A DNA stretch of 64,000 nt from Enterobacter cloacae (GTDB lineage: Bacteria > Pseudomonadota > Gammaproteobacteria > Enterobacterales > Enterobacteriaceae), in the NCBI RefSeq assembly GCF_013375935.1, contig NZ_CP056117.1, forward strand, positions 3,906,001-3,970,000, given 5' to 3'. The translations under genes were made by a program, and so were the position numbers. The notes under the pieces were generated by a model. The model did no database searches. It worked only from the letters and a program-made list of their open reading frames with translations, and was not told where the DNA came from. Positions within the stretch are counted from its first letter, which is position 1; every line of letters begins with the position of its first letter. Positions 46,549-54,761 of the stretch are shown one piece after another.

Positions 46549-47323
46549 TCAGGCTGGCAATATAGCGGGCAGGCGTCTGGCCCAGCCCTTTCTTAAACAT
46601 GGTGATGAAGGCGGTGGTGGAGTCATACCCCAGCGCCTGCGCCACCTGCTGCACCGACCTGCCGCCGATAAGCAGCTGCAACGCGACGATCAGCTGGAGC
46701 TGGTGCCGCCAGCGGCGAAAGCTTAAGCCGGTCTCTTTCACCACCAGCCGCGCCAGATTGCGCTCGCTCATGGCAAAGCGGCTTGCCCACTGGGCGAGCG
46801 TCTGCCAGGCGGCAGGCTCGTTTGCCATGGTCTCACTCATCAGGCGAATTTTCGGATGCGGAGACACCGGCAGCTGTAAATGCTCCTGCGGCTGCAGGGG
46901 CAGTTCATCAAACAGGACGTCAACCAGCCGGGCGGTGGCGGGAAGATGCCGATCATCCCGGGATCTGTCCGCCAGCGACAGCACCAGCTCCCGGACCAGG
47001 GGCGATATTTTGAGGGTGCAGGAGCGCGTCGGCAGCTCGAGCGCTCCGGGCTCAATAAACAGCAGGCAGAGCTGCGCGCCGGGCGTCGCCTTGTTGCTGT
47101 GCGGCGTTTGACCGGGGATCCACACCGCATACTGTGGCGGTACCATCAGCATCGCGTTCTGCACCTCGCAGGTGATCGCGCCACCCAGCGCCATTATCAG
47201 CTGCCCCTTGCGGTGCTGATGCAGCGGTATATGCTGTTCTTCCGCCACGACGCGAATGCGAAAGGCAACCGCCGCATCGTGCTGGCTGTCGGGATCGTAG
47301 CCATCGAGACCCAGTCCGTGCAT
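46532..47323 (-). CDS. nimR: AraC-family regulator NimR (YeaM)
   Basis: Represses the divergent nimT efflux gene in E. coli, with 2-nitroimidazole resistance when lost. The 263-aa protein has an N-terminal cupin sensor ([12 protein letters not shown], near residue 30) and a C-terminal HTH ([38 protein letters not shown]). It is divergent from nimT with about 95 bases between, the expected repressor-target arrangement. Confidence 0.93.
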   Translation of the reverse strand: MHGLGLDGYDPDSQHDAAVAFRIRVVAEEQHIPLHQHRKGQLIMALGGAITCEVQNAMLMVPPQYAVWIPGQTPHSNKATPGAQLCLLFIEPGALELPTRSCTLKISPLVRELVLSLADRSRDDRHLPATARLVDVLFDELPLQPQEHLQLPVSPHPKIRLMSETMANEPAAWQTLAQWASRFAMSERNLARLVVKETGLSFRRWRHQLQLIVALQLLIGGRSVQQVAQALGYDSTTAFITMFKKGLGQTPARYIASLTTTSR

Positions 47324-47419
47324 AATTTTGTCCGATATTAGCGATAAACTGTCATTTTAGCCTGATTTCAACCACGACTTAAATCGGTATCGTATGCGCT
47401 CGCCTGAACGTAAGAGACA

Positions 47420-48610
47420 ATGATGACTACTGCTATTCAACCTTCCGGGAAACAGGGTGCGCTGCTGATTGCCGGCATCCTGATGATTGCCACAACGCTG
47501 CGCGTCACGTTTACCGGCGTCGCCCCCCTGCTCGACACCATTCGCCAGGACTATGGCTTAAGCACTGCGCAAACCGGCCTGCTCACGACGCTGCCTCTGC
47601 TGGCCTTCGCCTTTATCTCGCCCCTTGCCGCAGGCGTCGCGCGAAAAATGGGCATGGAGCGCAGCCTCTTCGTTGCCCTGCTGCTGATTTGCATCGGGAT
47701 TGGGGTGCGTTCACTGCCGTCAGCCTCGCTGCTGTTTACCGGTACCGCTATCGTCGGCTGCGGGATTGCGCTGGGCAACGTGCTGTTGCCCGGACTCATC
47801 AAACGCGATTTTCCGGGCCAGGTGGCGAAACTCACCGGGGCTTACTCGCTGACGATGGGGGCCGCCGCTGCCGCAGGATCGGCGCTGATCGTTCCGCTGT
47901 CGCTGGGAAGCGCAGGCTGGCACGGTGCGCTGCTGATGCTGATGTTCTTCCCGCTGGTGGCGCTGCTCCTGTGGTTACCGCAGTGGCGCCACAGGCCTGC
48001 CGCCACCCTGACGGGCGCGGGCGCGTTGCACAATCGCGCCATCTGGCGCTCCGCCCTCGCCTGGCAGGTGACGCTTTTTCTGGGTATCAACTCGCTGATT
48101 TACTACGTTATTATCGGCTGGTTGCCCGCGATTCTGCTCAGCCACGGCTACAGCGAAACGCAGGCTGGCTCCATGCACGGGCTTCTCCAGCTGGCGACCG
48201 CTGTCCCCGGCCTCGCTATCCCGCTGATCCTGCATCGTCTTAACGATCAGCGCGGCATTGCCGGGGCTGTCGCCCTGATGTGCGCCGTGAGCGCGGCCGG
48301 ATTCTGGTTTGCACCGACGCTGGCCGTCGTGTGGACGCTGGTGTTTGGCTTTGGATCTGGCGCCACCATGATCCTCGGCCTGACGTTCATCGGGCTGCGG
48401 GCCAGCTCGGCCCATCAGGCCGCCGCGCTCTCCGGTATGGCTCAGTCGATTGGCTATCTGCTGGCGGCCTGCGGTCCACCGATGATGGGGAAAATTCACG
48501 ACGCTGCCGGAGACTGGCACATTCCGCTGATCGCCTGCGCGCTGGCCGCGGTGGTGATGGCCCTCTGCGGCGTGCTTGCCGGGCGTGACCGGGAAATCAC
48601 GCCCCGCTGA
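47420..48610 (+). CDS. nimT: MFS transporter NimT (YeaN)
   Basis: Inner-membrane efflux or transport protein of the cyanate-permease-like MFS group; in E. coli it exports 2-nitroimidazole. The 396-aa protein has about 12 spans; LIAGILMIATTLRVTFTG and the SAHQAAALSGMAQS segment match E. coli. Two ATGs open the gene (47420 and 47423); the second is as likely. A terminator follows. Confidence 0.93.
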   Translation: MMTTAIQPSGKQGALLIAGILMIATTLRVTFTGVAPLLDTIRQDYGLSTAQTGLLTTLPLLAFAFISPLAAGVARKMGMERSLFVALLLICIGIGVRSLPSASLLFTGTAIVGCGIALGNVLLPGLIKRDFPGQVAKLTGAYSLTMGAAAAAGSALIVPLSLGSAGWHGALLMLMFFPLVALLLWLPQWRHRPAATLTGAGALHNRAIWRSALAWQVTLFLGINSLIYYVIIGWLPAILLSHGYSETQAGSMHGLLQLATAVPGLAIPLILHRLNDQRGIAGAVALMCAVSAAGFWFAPTLAVVWTLVFGFGSGATMILGLTFIGLRASSAHQAAALSGMAQSIGYLLAACGPPMMGKIHDAAGDWHIPLIACALAAVVMALCGVLAGRDREITPR

Positions 48611-48617
48611 CAGCCAG

Positions 48618-48640
48618 AGCAGACCTTCCGGTCTGCTTTA
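48618..48640 (+). terminator. Terminator after nimT
   Basis: AGCAGACC-TTCC-GGTCTGCT (48618-48637) followed by TTATTAA; ends nimT and may also face the convergent gene. Confidence 0.85.
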
Positions 48641-49348
48641 TTAACCCTGCGCCGCCCGCAGCATGGCCTGCACCAGCACTACCGGGCGCCCTTGCAGCGC
48701 GGCGCGTTCGTGCTGGAACAGGGTGATCACAAAGAAGGGATGAGTCACCAGCTCTGCCGCGCGGATCTCGCCCTGCTCGTCCCAGCCCGTCACGCGCATG
48801 TCGCCCCGCTCAAGTTCGAGGGCAAACTCAGGCGAGACGCCGTAGCTGCAATGATAGCCTTCCTCAATTTCCGGCCTACCGTACGCTTTAGCAATCAGCG
48901 TGTTATTACGCAGCTCAATTGCATCGGTCTTTTCCACCAGCGAGCAGGCCAGGGGCGCAATCACCATAGTCCCTTCCGCGTCGGTTTCGGCGTGGGCCGC
49001 GTCGTGCCAGCCCAGCACGTTGCGGGCGTATTCAATCAGCGCATGCTGGAACCCGCCGCAGGTCCCTAGGAACGGAATGCCGTTTTCTCGCGCGTAACGC
49101 GCCGCGATAAACGCCGCCTCGGCGTTTTTATACGGGCTTGCCGGCACCAGCCAGATGGCGTCGTAACCGACCAGGTCTTCGGGGCTGGTGAGCTCTTGCG
49201 TGGCGATCCAGTCATAATCAGCGGTGAGCTCCAGCACCGCAGCGGCGTCGTCGATCGCCAGCGGAATCGCCTGGTGCGCAATAACATCGGAATTGTAATC
49301 ACCAACCAGCGCAATGCGCAGCGTCGTTTTAACCGGGGAGAGTTCCAT
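48641..49348 (-). CDS. CTP-synthase C-terminal region-related protein (class I glutamine amidotransferase-like)
   Basis: A 235-aa stand-alone protein resembling the glutaminase half of CTP synthase, with no synthetase half. The nucleophile elbow reads LGTCGGFQHALIEYARNVLG with Cys97; CTP synthase has GxCxGMQ here. At the other triad end, CTP synthase shows F-H-P-E; here it is F-Q-H-E (211-214), so the glutamate stays but the histidine is shifted by one. It may have a changed or lost glutaminase activity. Members of this family, known as CTP-synthase C-terminal-related (seleno)proteins, have no assigned role. It lies between nimT and yeaO, absent from this spot in K-12. Confidence 0.8.
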   Translation of the reverse strand: MELSPVKTTLRIALVGDYNSDVIAHQAIPLAIDDAAAVLELTADYDWIATQELTSPEDLVGYDAIWLVPASPYKNAEAAFIAARYARENGIPFLGTCGGFQHALIEYARNVLGWHDAAHAETDAEGTMVIAPLACSLVEKTDAIELRNNTLIAKAYGRPEIEEGYHCSYGVSPEFALELERGDMRVTGWDEQGEIRAAELVTHPFFVITLFQHERAALQGRPVVLVQAMLRAAQG

Positions 49349-49498
49349 GAGGGATTCCTTATGCCAGAGGATTTTCAGATAACATAAGGAACCTCAGACT
49401 ACCGATCTTTTGCAGTTATCACAATACCTTAAATTGGGTGGGTTAAAAGCTGGTGCTATAGTGTTCTCGCTAAACGTCTTACGGTATGAGGAGGAAGC

Positions 49499-49843
49499 GT
49501 GATTCAGTGTAAGCGCGTGTATGAGCAACCGCATTCAGAAGATGGTTACCGTATCCTGGTAGACAGGCTCTGGCCGAGGGGAATAAAAAAGACCGACCTC
49601 GCGTATGATGAGTGGTGCAAATCCCTGACGCCGTCCGGCGAACTGCGAAAAGCCCTCCACGGTGAAGCTATCGATTTCACCGCGTTCAGCGAAGCGTACC
49701 GGAAAGAGCTGGCGCAGCATGTGGACGAAGGAAAACGCGTCGCAGCCATCGCCCGCCAGCAGACGGTAACGCTACTCTATGGCGCAAAAGATACGCAGCA
49801 GAATCACGCCCTTGTGCTGGCGGACTGGCTGCGCAGCCTGTAA
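49499..49843 (+). CDS. yeaO: DUF488 protein YeaO
   Basis: A 114-aa conserved protein of unknown function. The GTG at 49499 has a strong AGGAGG four bases away. DGYRILVDRLWPRGIKKTDL and the end ALVLADWLRSL match E. coli YeaO, where the same DUF488 fold is seen. Convergent with the next gene. Confidence 0.92.
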   Translation: MIQCKRVYEQPHSEDGYRILVDRLWPRGIKKTDLAYDEWCKSLTPSGELRKALHGEAIDFTAFSEAYRKELAQHVDEGKRVAAIARQQTVTLLYGAKDTQQNHALVLADWLRSL

Positions 49844-50149
49844 TTAACCGATCGCCAGCTCATCGTGAACCTCAGGCATGGCGTCCGGGGTGAGCGGTAT
49901 TAGATGCTCCGGGCGGACAAAGGCAAAGCCGTGCTGGTTATCAAACGCGAATACGTCACCGGTAACCAGCCACAGCGCACGCTCTGACGTGGCGGGTAGC
50001 TGCGTCATGACGCCGTTAACCGGGTTGACGAAACGCTGGCCAGGCTGACAAAGGCCAAACAGCTCAACGGATTTACCGATATTTCTACGGCCTGCCGCCG
50101 TACGCGCACCCACGATCATCGCCATGCTGCCCGGTTTTAACTGAAACAT
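49844..50149 (-). CDS. Hypothetical 101-aa protein between yeaO and yoaF
   Basis: Not recognised. The protein opens MFQLKPGSMAMIVGARTAAG, followed by NIGKSVELFGLCQPGQRFVN and a neutral soluble sequence; no signal or membrane segment is seen. It has the look of a small beta-rich domain and a clear stop that touches the yeaO stop (49843/49844). GAAGAAG before the ATG is an acceptable ribosome site. Absent from this place in E. coli K-12; possibly of phage origin, which is only a guess. Confidence 0.65.
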   Translation of the reverse strand: MFQLKPGSMAMIVGARTAAGRRNIGKSVELFGLCQPGQRFVNPVNGVMTQLPATSERALWLVTGDVFAFDNQHGFAFVRPEHLIPLTPDAMPEVHDELAIG

Positions 50150-50229
50150 ACTTCTTCTCGCAATCGTGCCGCCAGAAACTGGCTAAGAATAATCCTAAAG
50201 AGAAGTGTATCGCAGTTTTAATACCGCTG

Positions 50230-50487
50230 TCATCTGGTCGGTTGCGGGCGATCGCGACGGTAGAGCTCCCATTCATCGATCGCTTCTCCCCCAGGCAGCT
50301 TACATTTGGTGCGCACGCCCTGAGGGCTTTGTACGGGGATTTGCTCTCCCCCTTTCTCCAGGCAATGTACTGAAGCCGGATTCGCCATACCGATAGCGTG
50401 CGGGGGCTTAGGCGCATCGGGCGGGGTTGGCTTTGTTGAACATGCGGCAAGGGGTAACGCCAGCGCCAGAAGAAGATATTTCATCAT
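50230..50487 (-). CDS. yoaF: DUF333 lipoprotein YoaF
   Basis: Outer-membrane lipoprotein of unknown role. The 85-aa precursor has the lipobox LAAC with Cys16 and the DUF333 block IGMANPASVHCLEKGG followed by KLPGGEAIDEWELYRRD, as in E. coli YoaF. Two ATGs open it (MMKYLLL). It is divergent from dgcP. Confidence 0.9.
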   Translation of the reverse strand: MMKYLLLALALPLAACSTKPTPPDAPKPPHAIGMANPASVHCLEKGGEQIPVQSPQGVRTKCKLPGGEAIDEWELYRRDRPQPTR

Positions 50488-50795
50488 TACGATCCTTCAG
50501 GTGTTGTAAAAACCTCAGAGTAACGGCTCATCACCGTTTTCTCCATGATTTCTCCATTAAACCTGCACTATTCACCCCTATAGTGGTACTCGTTCTCACA
50601 CTGACCAGAGAACAACATTCCATAATCAAGATGTTTTGCCCCGATCTCCGCGTCGGGGCTTTTTTTGGCACCTCATCCCCGCGCCCTGAAGAATATATAA
50701 AATTTTTCATATTCATGTTTTACTATTACTGGAGTCTATATTTTCAGCATAACATGCAGTTACAGAGGCCTTCTGCATGGGAGTCGACCAGCCTA

Positions 50796-51824
50796 ATGTC
50801 AGATATCATTCTTGCCCGCGTTTCGGAAACCCTCTCAACTGAGCAATCTCTCGACAGCCTGGTGCGACAGCTGCTGGAAATGCTGGAAATTGTGACGGAT
50901 ATGGAGTCAACCTACCTGACCAAAGTCGATATCGACGCGCGTTTGCAGCACATTCTCTATGCCCGTAACAGCAAGCAGATGCAGATCCCGGAAGGGTTCA
51001 GCGTGCCCTGGGACGAGACGCTGTGCAAGCGCGCCATCGACAGCGATACGTTGTTCAGCAACGAGGTGCCCGACCGCTGGCCGGAGTGCGTGGCCGCAAA
51101 AGCGCTGGGTATCACGACCTATATGAGCGTGCCCGTTCATCTTGCCGATGGTTCTCTGTACGGAACGCTATGCGCAGCCAGCACCGAAAAGAAACTGTTC
51201 AGCGATCGCGGCGAGCAGGTGATCCGACTCTTCGCCGGGTTAATTGCCCAGTACATCCAGAAAGAGTCGCTTGTGCTCCAGCTTCGCGAAGCAAACGCGG
51301 CGCTGATTGCCCACTCCTACACCGACGCCCTCACCGGCCTGCCGAACCGGCGCGCCATATTCGAAAACCTGACGACCCTGTTTTCGCTGGCGCGCCATCT
51401 TCAGCGCAACGTCACGATCGCCTTTATCGACCTTGATGATTTCAAGCGCATTAATGACCATTACGGGCATGAAGCGGGAGATCGGTTCCTTATTCAGGTC
51501 GGTGCGCGGCTGACGGACCAACAAACCCAGGACGAGATCATTGGCCGCCTCGGCGGGGATGAATTTCTGGTTGCCTGCCTGAGTAAAAGCGATGATGGCG
51601 ATACCGGTTCAGAGATAAGCGCGATTAAGACCAGCCTCAACGATCGTATCGCGGGCGAATACGGGTTGGGGAATGTCACTATCAGATATCCGGGGGCAAG
51701 TATTGGCGTGATTATTGTCGATCCGCACAGCACCGATGAGGATAGCGCCCTGCGCACCGCTGACGTCGCGATGTATCAGGATAAAAAAGGAAAAAGCAAA
51801 ACAGGCTTTGTCGCACTGGATTAA
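50796..51824 (+). CDS. dgcP: GAF-GGDEF diguanylate cyclase DgcP (YeaP)
   Basis: Makes c-di-GMP from two GTP. The 342-aa cytoplasmic protein has an N-terminal GAF sensor (about 20-155) and a C-terminal GGDEF domain (175-335) with an intact GGDEF signature at 253-257. The RxxD inhibitory site is not conserved here: the equivalent residues read TQDE (244-247). I chose the ATG at 50796, which matches E. coli YeaP; an in-frame extension upstream overlaps yoaF and lacks support. It is followed by yoaK and yoaJ as in E. coli. Confidence 0.93.
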   Translation: MSDIILARVSETLSTEQSLDSLVRQLLEMLEIVTDMESTYLTKVDIDARLQHILYARNSKQMQIPEGFSVPWDETLCKRAIDSDTLFSNEVPDRWPECVAAKALGITTYMSVPVHLADGSLYGTLCAASTEKKLFSDRGEQVIRLFAGLIAQYIQKESLVLQLREANAALIAHSYTDALTGLPNRRAIFENLTTLFSLARHLQRNVTIAFIDLDDFKRINDHYGHEAGDRFLIQVGARLTDQQTQDEIIGRLGGDEFLVACLSKSDDGDTGSEISAIKTSLNDRIAGEYGLGNVTIRYPGASIGVIIVDPHSTDEDSALRTADVAMYQDKKGKSKTGFVALD

Positions 51825-51868
51825 GCCCGTACACTCTACGGCCTTAAGCAAACAAAACGGGTGATGGT

Positions 51869-51967
51869 ATGAGAATAGGGATCCTCTTTCCGGTTGTGAT
51901 ATTTATCACGGCAGTCGTCTTTTTGGGCTGGTTTTTCATTGGCGGATACGCCGCGCCGGGGGCATAA
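51869..51967 (+). CDS. yoaK: Small membrane protein YoaK
   Basis: A 32-aa single-span peptide, MRIGILFPVVIFITAVVF then LGWFFIGGYAAPGA, almost identical to E. coli YoaK. Its stop codon overlaps the next start region (TAAATG), so yoaJ is translationally coupled. Confidence 0.88.
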   Translation: MRIGILFPVVIFITAVVFLGWFFIGGYAAPGA

Positions 51968-52042
51968 ATGAGAAAAACGACCATTATCATGCTCATCGTG
52001 GCCGCAGTGGCCGTCGCCGGTACGCAGATGGGCTGGTGGTAA
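51968..52042 (+). CDS. yoaJ: Small membrane protein YoaJ
   Basis: A 24-aa peptide, MRKTTIIMLIVAAVAVAGTQ ending MGWW, the same length as E. coli YoaJ, which is a characterised tiny inner-membrane protein. Starts directly after the yoaK stop. A terminator follows. Confidence 0.85.
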   Translation: MRKTTIIMLIVAAVAVAGTQMGWW

Positions 52043-52052
52043 CGCTCAAAGT

Positions 52053-52082
52053 AAAAAGGCCGCCGTCAGGCAGCCTTTTTTT
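52053..52082. terminator. Terminator between yoaJ and yeaQ
   Basis: AAAAAGGC pairs with GCCTTTTT across an inner GCC-GTCA-GGC hairpin; T-run on the plus side, A-run on the other, so it serves both convergent transcripts. Confidence 0.85.
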
Positions 52083-52096
52083 AACACAGGTCAGAT

Positions 52097-52345
52097 TTAG
52101 CTTTTGATTTTTCTGTAGATAAACAGAACAACCAGCGCGCCAATCACCGCGACGACAAAGCTGCCGAAGTTGAAGCCATCAACTCTGCCAAATCCGAACA
52201 GGGTACTGATCCAGCCACCGACGACTGCACCCACAATCCCCAGAATGATCGTGACGATGAAACCGCCGCCATCTTTGCCCGGCATAATCCACTTCGCCAG
52301 GATACCCGCAATCAGCCCAAAGATAATCCAGGATAAAATTCCCAT
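52097..52345 (-). CDS. yeaQ: GlsB/YeaQ/YmgE family stress-response membrane protein YeaQ
   Basis: An 82-aa hydrophobic protein with three membrane segments and the glycine-rich GIVGAVVGGWISTLFGFG motif; nearly identical to E. coli YeaQ. Related to the Gls24-associated membrane proteins; function unknown. Confidence 0.95.
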   Translation of the reverse strand: MGILSWIIFGLIAGILAKWIMPGKDGGGFIVTIILGIVGAVVGGWISTLFGFGRVDGFNFGSFVVAVIGALVVLFIYRKIKS

Positions 52346-52498
52346 AGCTTTCCTCTCTGTATGGTTTTTGTCATTAAATCAACGACACAGAAAAGGATAG
52401 CACAGGATCTGAGAAAGGAAATTTGTGATAAGAATCACACGGTTCGTTTGAGCAAAATCTGAACAGAAAAAAATCGTCGTTCCACATAAAACGTGGGG

Positions 52499-52527
52499 TT
52501 GCATCTTTTGTTGAGAAAGATTATCTT
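52499..52527 (+). promoter_or_regulatory. Promoter of the RyhB-type sRNA
   Basis: TTGCAT (-35, 52499-52504), 17-bp spacer, TATCTT (-10, 52522-52527). The -10 lies inside the Fur palindrome at 52511-52533. Predicts a start near 52534, right at the 5' hairpin of the sRNA. Confidence 0.6.
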
Positions 52528-52533
52528 TCTCAA
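52511..52533. promoter_or_regulatory. Fur box over the sRNA promoter
   Basis: Perfect 23-bp palindrome with an 11-bp arm, TTGAGAAAGAT-T-ATCTTTCTCAA. GAGAAAGATTATCTTTCTC matches 14 of 19 positions of the Fur consensus GATAATGATAATCATTATC. Its place across the -10 of an iron-type sRNA supports Fur repression. Confidence 0.75.
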
Positions 52534-52628
52534 TACTGAATAGTTGAGCAAAACACTCAGGTATTCAGTACGACATTGCTCACATTGCTTCCAGTATTTT
52601 TTGCCCACCTCTGAGTGGGCTTTTTTTT
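52534..52628 (+). ncRNA. RyhB-family iron-stress small RNA (RyhB-2/IsrE-like)
   Basis: About 95 nt. It has three parts: a 5' hairpin closed by TACTGAATA/TATTCAGTA, the central CGACATTGCTCACATTGCTT followed by CCAGTATT (52571-52598), identical to the mRNA-pairing core of E. coli RyhB, and a terminator GCCCAC-N6-GTGGGC with eight T. RyhB pairs through Hfq with mRNAs of iron-using proteins and causes their decay. The position next to yeaQ, not beside yhhX as for E. coli ryhB, points to the second RyhB paralogue as in Salmonella; I recall that one near yeaQ too, but not with certainty. Confidence 0.9.
52603..52628 (+). terminator. Terminator of the RyhB-type sRNA
   Basis: GCCCAC (52603-52608), loop CTCTGA, GTGGGC (52615-52620), then eight T. 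It also carries the usual T-tail for Hfq binding. Confidence 0.92.
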
Positions 52629-52716
52629 GCGCTAAACCACCAGAATTCAGCGTTTTTTCTGCATCCGTGAGACGCTATTCTCTACGGCTTCTTAACAGCA
52701 CAATGGCTTTGATAAC

Positions 52717-52809
52717 ATGAACGTATCGAGCAAGTTTGTCATCTGCCTTAACCTTGTTTCTGCCAGTACGCTACTGTTACTGCTTTCAGCCCGGTATGCG
52801 TGGTTCTGA
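52717..52809 (+). CDS. YncL-like small membrane peptide
   Basis: A 30-aa peptide: MNVSSKFVICLNLVSASTLL then LLLLSARYAWF. The opening MNVSS, one membrane span and an aromatic end after Arg resemble the 31-aa E. coli stress peptide YncL as I remember it. The ribosome site is weak. A hairpin AAAGCCCG...CGGGCTTT (52816-52840) follows. The recognition is by overall look, so this is a candidate. Confidence 0.55.
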   Translation: MNVSSKFVICLNLVSASTLLLLLSARYAWF

Positions 52810-52815
52810 GAGGTT

Positions 52816-52840
52816 AAAGCCCGGCACGCCTGCGGGCTTT
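52816..52840 (+). terminator. Hairpin after the YncL-like peptide
   Basis: AAAGCCCG (52816-52823) / CGGGCTTT (52833-52840); no long T-run follows, so it is a modest terminator. Confidence 0.5.
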
Positions 52841-52936
52841 ATCGTTGACCCCATGCGGGGTTCATTCTGCGATTTGTAGCTTTTATAGCCTGTGTTAAGA
52901 TCCCAGCACTTAAGGACGTGGCGGGACAGCAGGAAA

Positions 52937-54436
52937 ATGAAGAAGATCATTACCGTTGCTATCATCTCAACATTACTGGTCATCCTGTCCCTGTATGCTG
53001 TTAACGCCATCATCGTTGAGCAGCAAAAGAACCGGCAGCTGGACGTTTCCCGGACGCTTTTGCACTATTCCGAAGACCTGACGCAAAATATTACCAGCAC
53101 CCTCAAAAATACCTCCGCCCAGGGATGCGATAACGCAAGCCTGGACATATACCGAAAATTAAAAATCCAGAGCCCCCATATCGCCGACGTGGGGTTTATC
53201 GAAAAAGGTAAAATCGTCTGCACTGCGTTCTGGGGCAGGCTGGCAAACCCCGTAGCCCTGCCCTCCGAGCTTCATAACACCTTAAACGGATTCAGCCTCG
53301 CGCAATTTTCGCAGAAAGGGTTCTTTACGGGCAACGCGACCATTTTTAATCATCTTATTATTTTCACCTCACGTTCGGCTTACGACAAATTTACTCCCGT
53401 TACGGCGAACTACTCGCTTCGCACTTCCACCCGGGATTTCGACAGAACCTTTTTCACCGTCACGCCGTCCAGTGACGAACAGAGCCAGATAACGTCCCCG
53501 TTATTTACGCAGTCCGTTACGCAATGCAGCAGGCAATGGGATTTGTGCGTTACCGTCACCCACTACGACGCCGGGCTGGCCTCGCTGTCGGGCATCGTCA
53601 TGGTGCTGCTTTGCCTGTTTTTATATTTTATCTGGGTCGCCCTGACGCTGTTTTCGTTTCGAATTTACGAAGACCGCCTTTCGCTGGAGCGCACGCTGGT
53701 CAAGGCGGTGAAAGCGAACACGATAAGCGTGCATTTTCAGCCCATTATCCGGGTTAGCGATAAAAAAATTGTCGGCGTAGAGGTTCTGTCGAGATGGCGG
53801 GATAACAATCATAAAGACGTCTCCCCTGAGCTATTTATTCCGTTAATCAAAAAGATTGGGCTGTATCCCTATTACTACACCAACATGATTAAAAAATCGC
53901 TGGCAGAAATTGCCCCGCTGGCCAATGAATATCAGCTGATGGTTTCAGTGAACGTTGGCAGAACGGAAATTGAAGACGGCAAATTCCTGGCTGTTTTACG
54001 TCGCGAATGTTTGCTGAACAACATGCCGTTATCGCTGATAAAGGTTGAGTTATCCGAGAATGGGGTCTCTACGTCGGCGATCCTTGAGGAATTTTGTGAA
54101 GAACTCAAGTCAGCGGGGGTGAAGATCTCTATCGACGATTTTGGCGTGCAAAACTCTAATCTTGCCAGGCTGACGAACCTGAAGTATGACGAGATCAAGG
54201 TCGATAAGTCGCTAGTGGATGGCATCAACGAAGATTACAAACAGGATATCCTGGCGATCTTTAGCGATGCGCTCGCTAAACTGCAAAAAACCCTTGTTTT
54301 TGAAGGGGTTGAGAGCGAAACGCAATATCAATTTATCGTCCAGAGATATCCCGATGCCCTGATACAAGGGTGGTATTTTTCAAAATCGCTGCCGCGGCAG
54401 GATCTGGCCCGCCTGCTGGCAAACCCGGCGCGATAG
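52937..54436 (+). CDS. CSS-motif EAL-domain c-di-GMP phosphodiesterase
   Basis: Membrane enzyme predicted to hydrolyse c-di-GMP. The 499-aa protein has an N-terminal span (about 5-27), a periplasmic CSS-like sensor (30-225, with cysteines in GCDNAS and VCTAFWG that may form a redox-sensed disulfide), a second span near 230, and an EAL domain. Catalytic residues are there: EVL in VGVEVLSRW, VNVGRTEIE, ELSENG, IDDFG, KVDKS and EGVES. I chose the ATG at 52937 with AGGA upstream. It resembles the E. coli YoaD/YcgG group but cannot be matched to one of them. Confidence 0.88.
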   Translation: MKKIITVAIISTLLVILSLYAVNAIIVEQQKNRQLDVSRTLLHYSEDLTQNITSTLKNTSAQGCDNASLDIYRKLKIQSPHIADVGFIEKGKIVCTAFWGRLANPVALPSELHNTLNGFSLAQFSQKGFFTGNATIFNHLIIFTSRSAYDKFTPVTANYSLRTSTRDFDRTFFTVTPSSDEQSQITSPLFTQSVTQCSRQWDLCVTVTHYDAGLASLSGIVMVLLCLFLYFIWVALTLFSFRIYEDRLSLERTLVKAVKANTISVHFQPIIRVSDKKIVGVEVLSRWRDNNHKDVSPELFIPLIKKIGLYPYYYTNMIKKSLAEIAPLANEYQLMVSVNVGRTEIEDGKFLAVLRRECLLNNMPLSLIKVELSENGVSTSAILEEFCEELKSAGVKISIDDFGVQNSNLARLTNLKYDEIKVDKSLVDGINEDYKQDILAIFSDALAKLQKTLVFEGVESETQYQFIVQRYPDALIQGWYFSKSLPRQDLARLLANPAR

Positions 54437-54440
54437 TGCG

Positions 54441-54686
54441 TTACTCATTACCCCACTGATTCAGGAACCTGGCGATATCGTCAATACGTTCTTCATCAAT
54501 AGCCGCCTGGGCCGCCATCTCATGCTGCGCCTCTTCATCAATCTCTTCATTATTGTACAGACGGGTGAGCAGCATCTGGAAATAGCGTGCCAGCGGCGTG
54601 CGTTCCGCCTCATCCACCGGCTTCGCAGATTCTGTGGCATATTCATCGACAATGTCGTAAAACCTGAGCGGGATATCGTTGGTCAT
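54441..54686 (-). CDS. ymjA: DUF2543 protein YmjA
   Basis: An 81-aa acidic conserved protein of unknown function; [19 protein letters not shown] and the end [10 protein letters not shown] match E. coli YmjA. It is convergent with the phosphodiesterase gene, and just upstream of it lies the displaced icd 3' fragment. Confidence 0.9.
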   Translation of the reverse strand: MTNDIPLRFYDIVDEYATESAKPVDEAERTPLARYFQMLLTRLYNNEEIDEEAQHEMAAQAAIDEERIDDIARFLNQWGNE

Positions 54687-54715
54687 AGCGTTGTTTCCCT
54701 CTTTTATGCATAAAA

Positions 54716-54739
54716 AACGGGAACCCTCAGGCTCCCGTT
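54716..54739 (-). terminator. Copy of the icd terminator next to ymjA
   Basis: AACGGGA-A-CC...GG-C-TCCCGTT hairpin with an A-run on its left, i.e. a T-run on the minus strand. Identical to the terminator at 56618-56641. Confidence 0.85.
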
Positions 54740-54761
54740 CACGTTTAACCCAGCGAATGGA

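Noticed and set aside
50427..50795. N-terminal extension of dgcP by 123 codons
   Set aside because: Runs antisense through yoaF and the promoter region; the E. coli protein begins at MSD.
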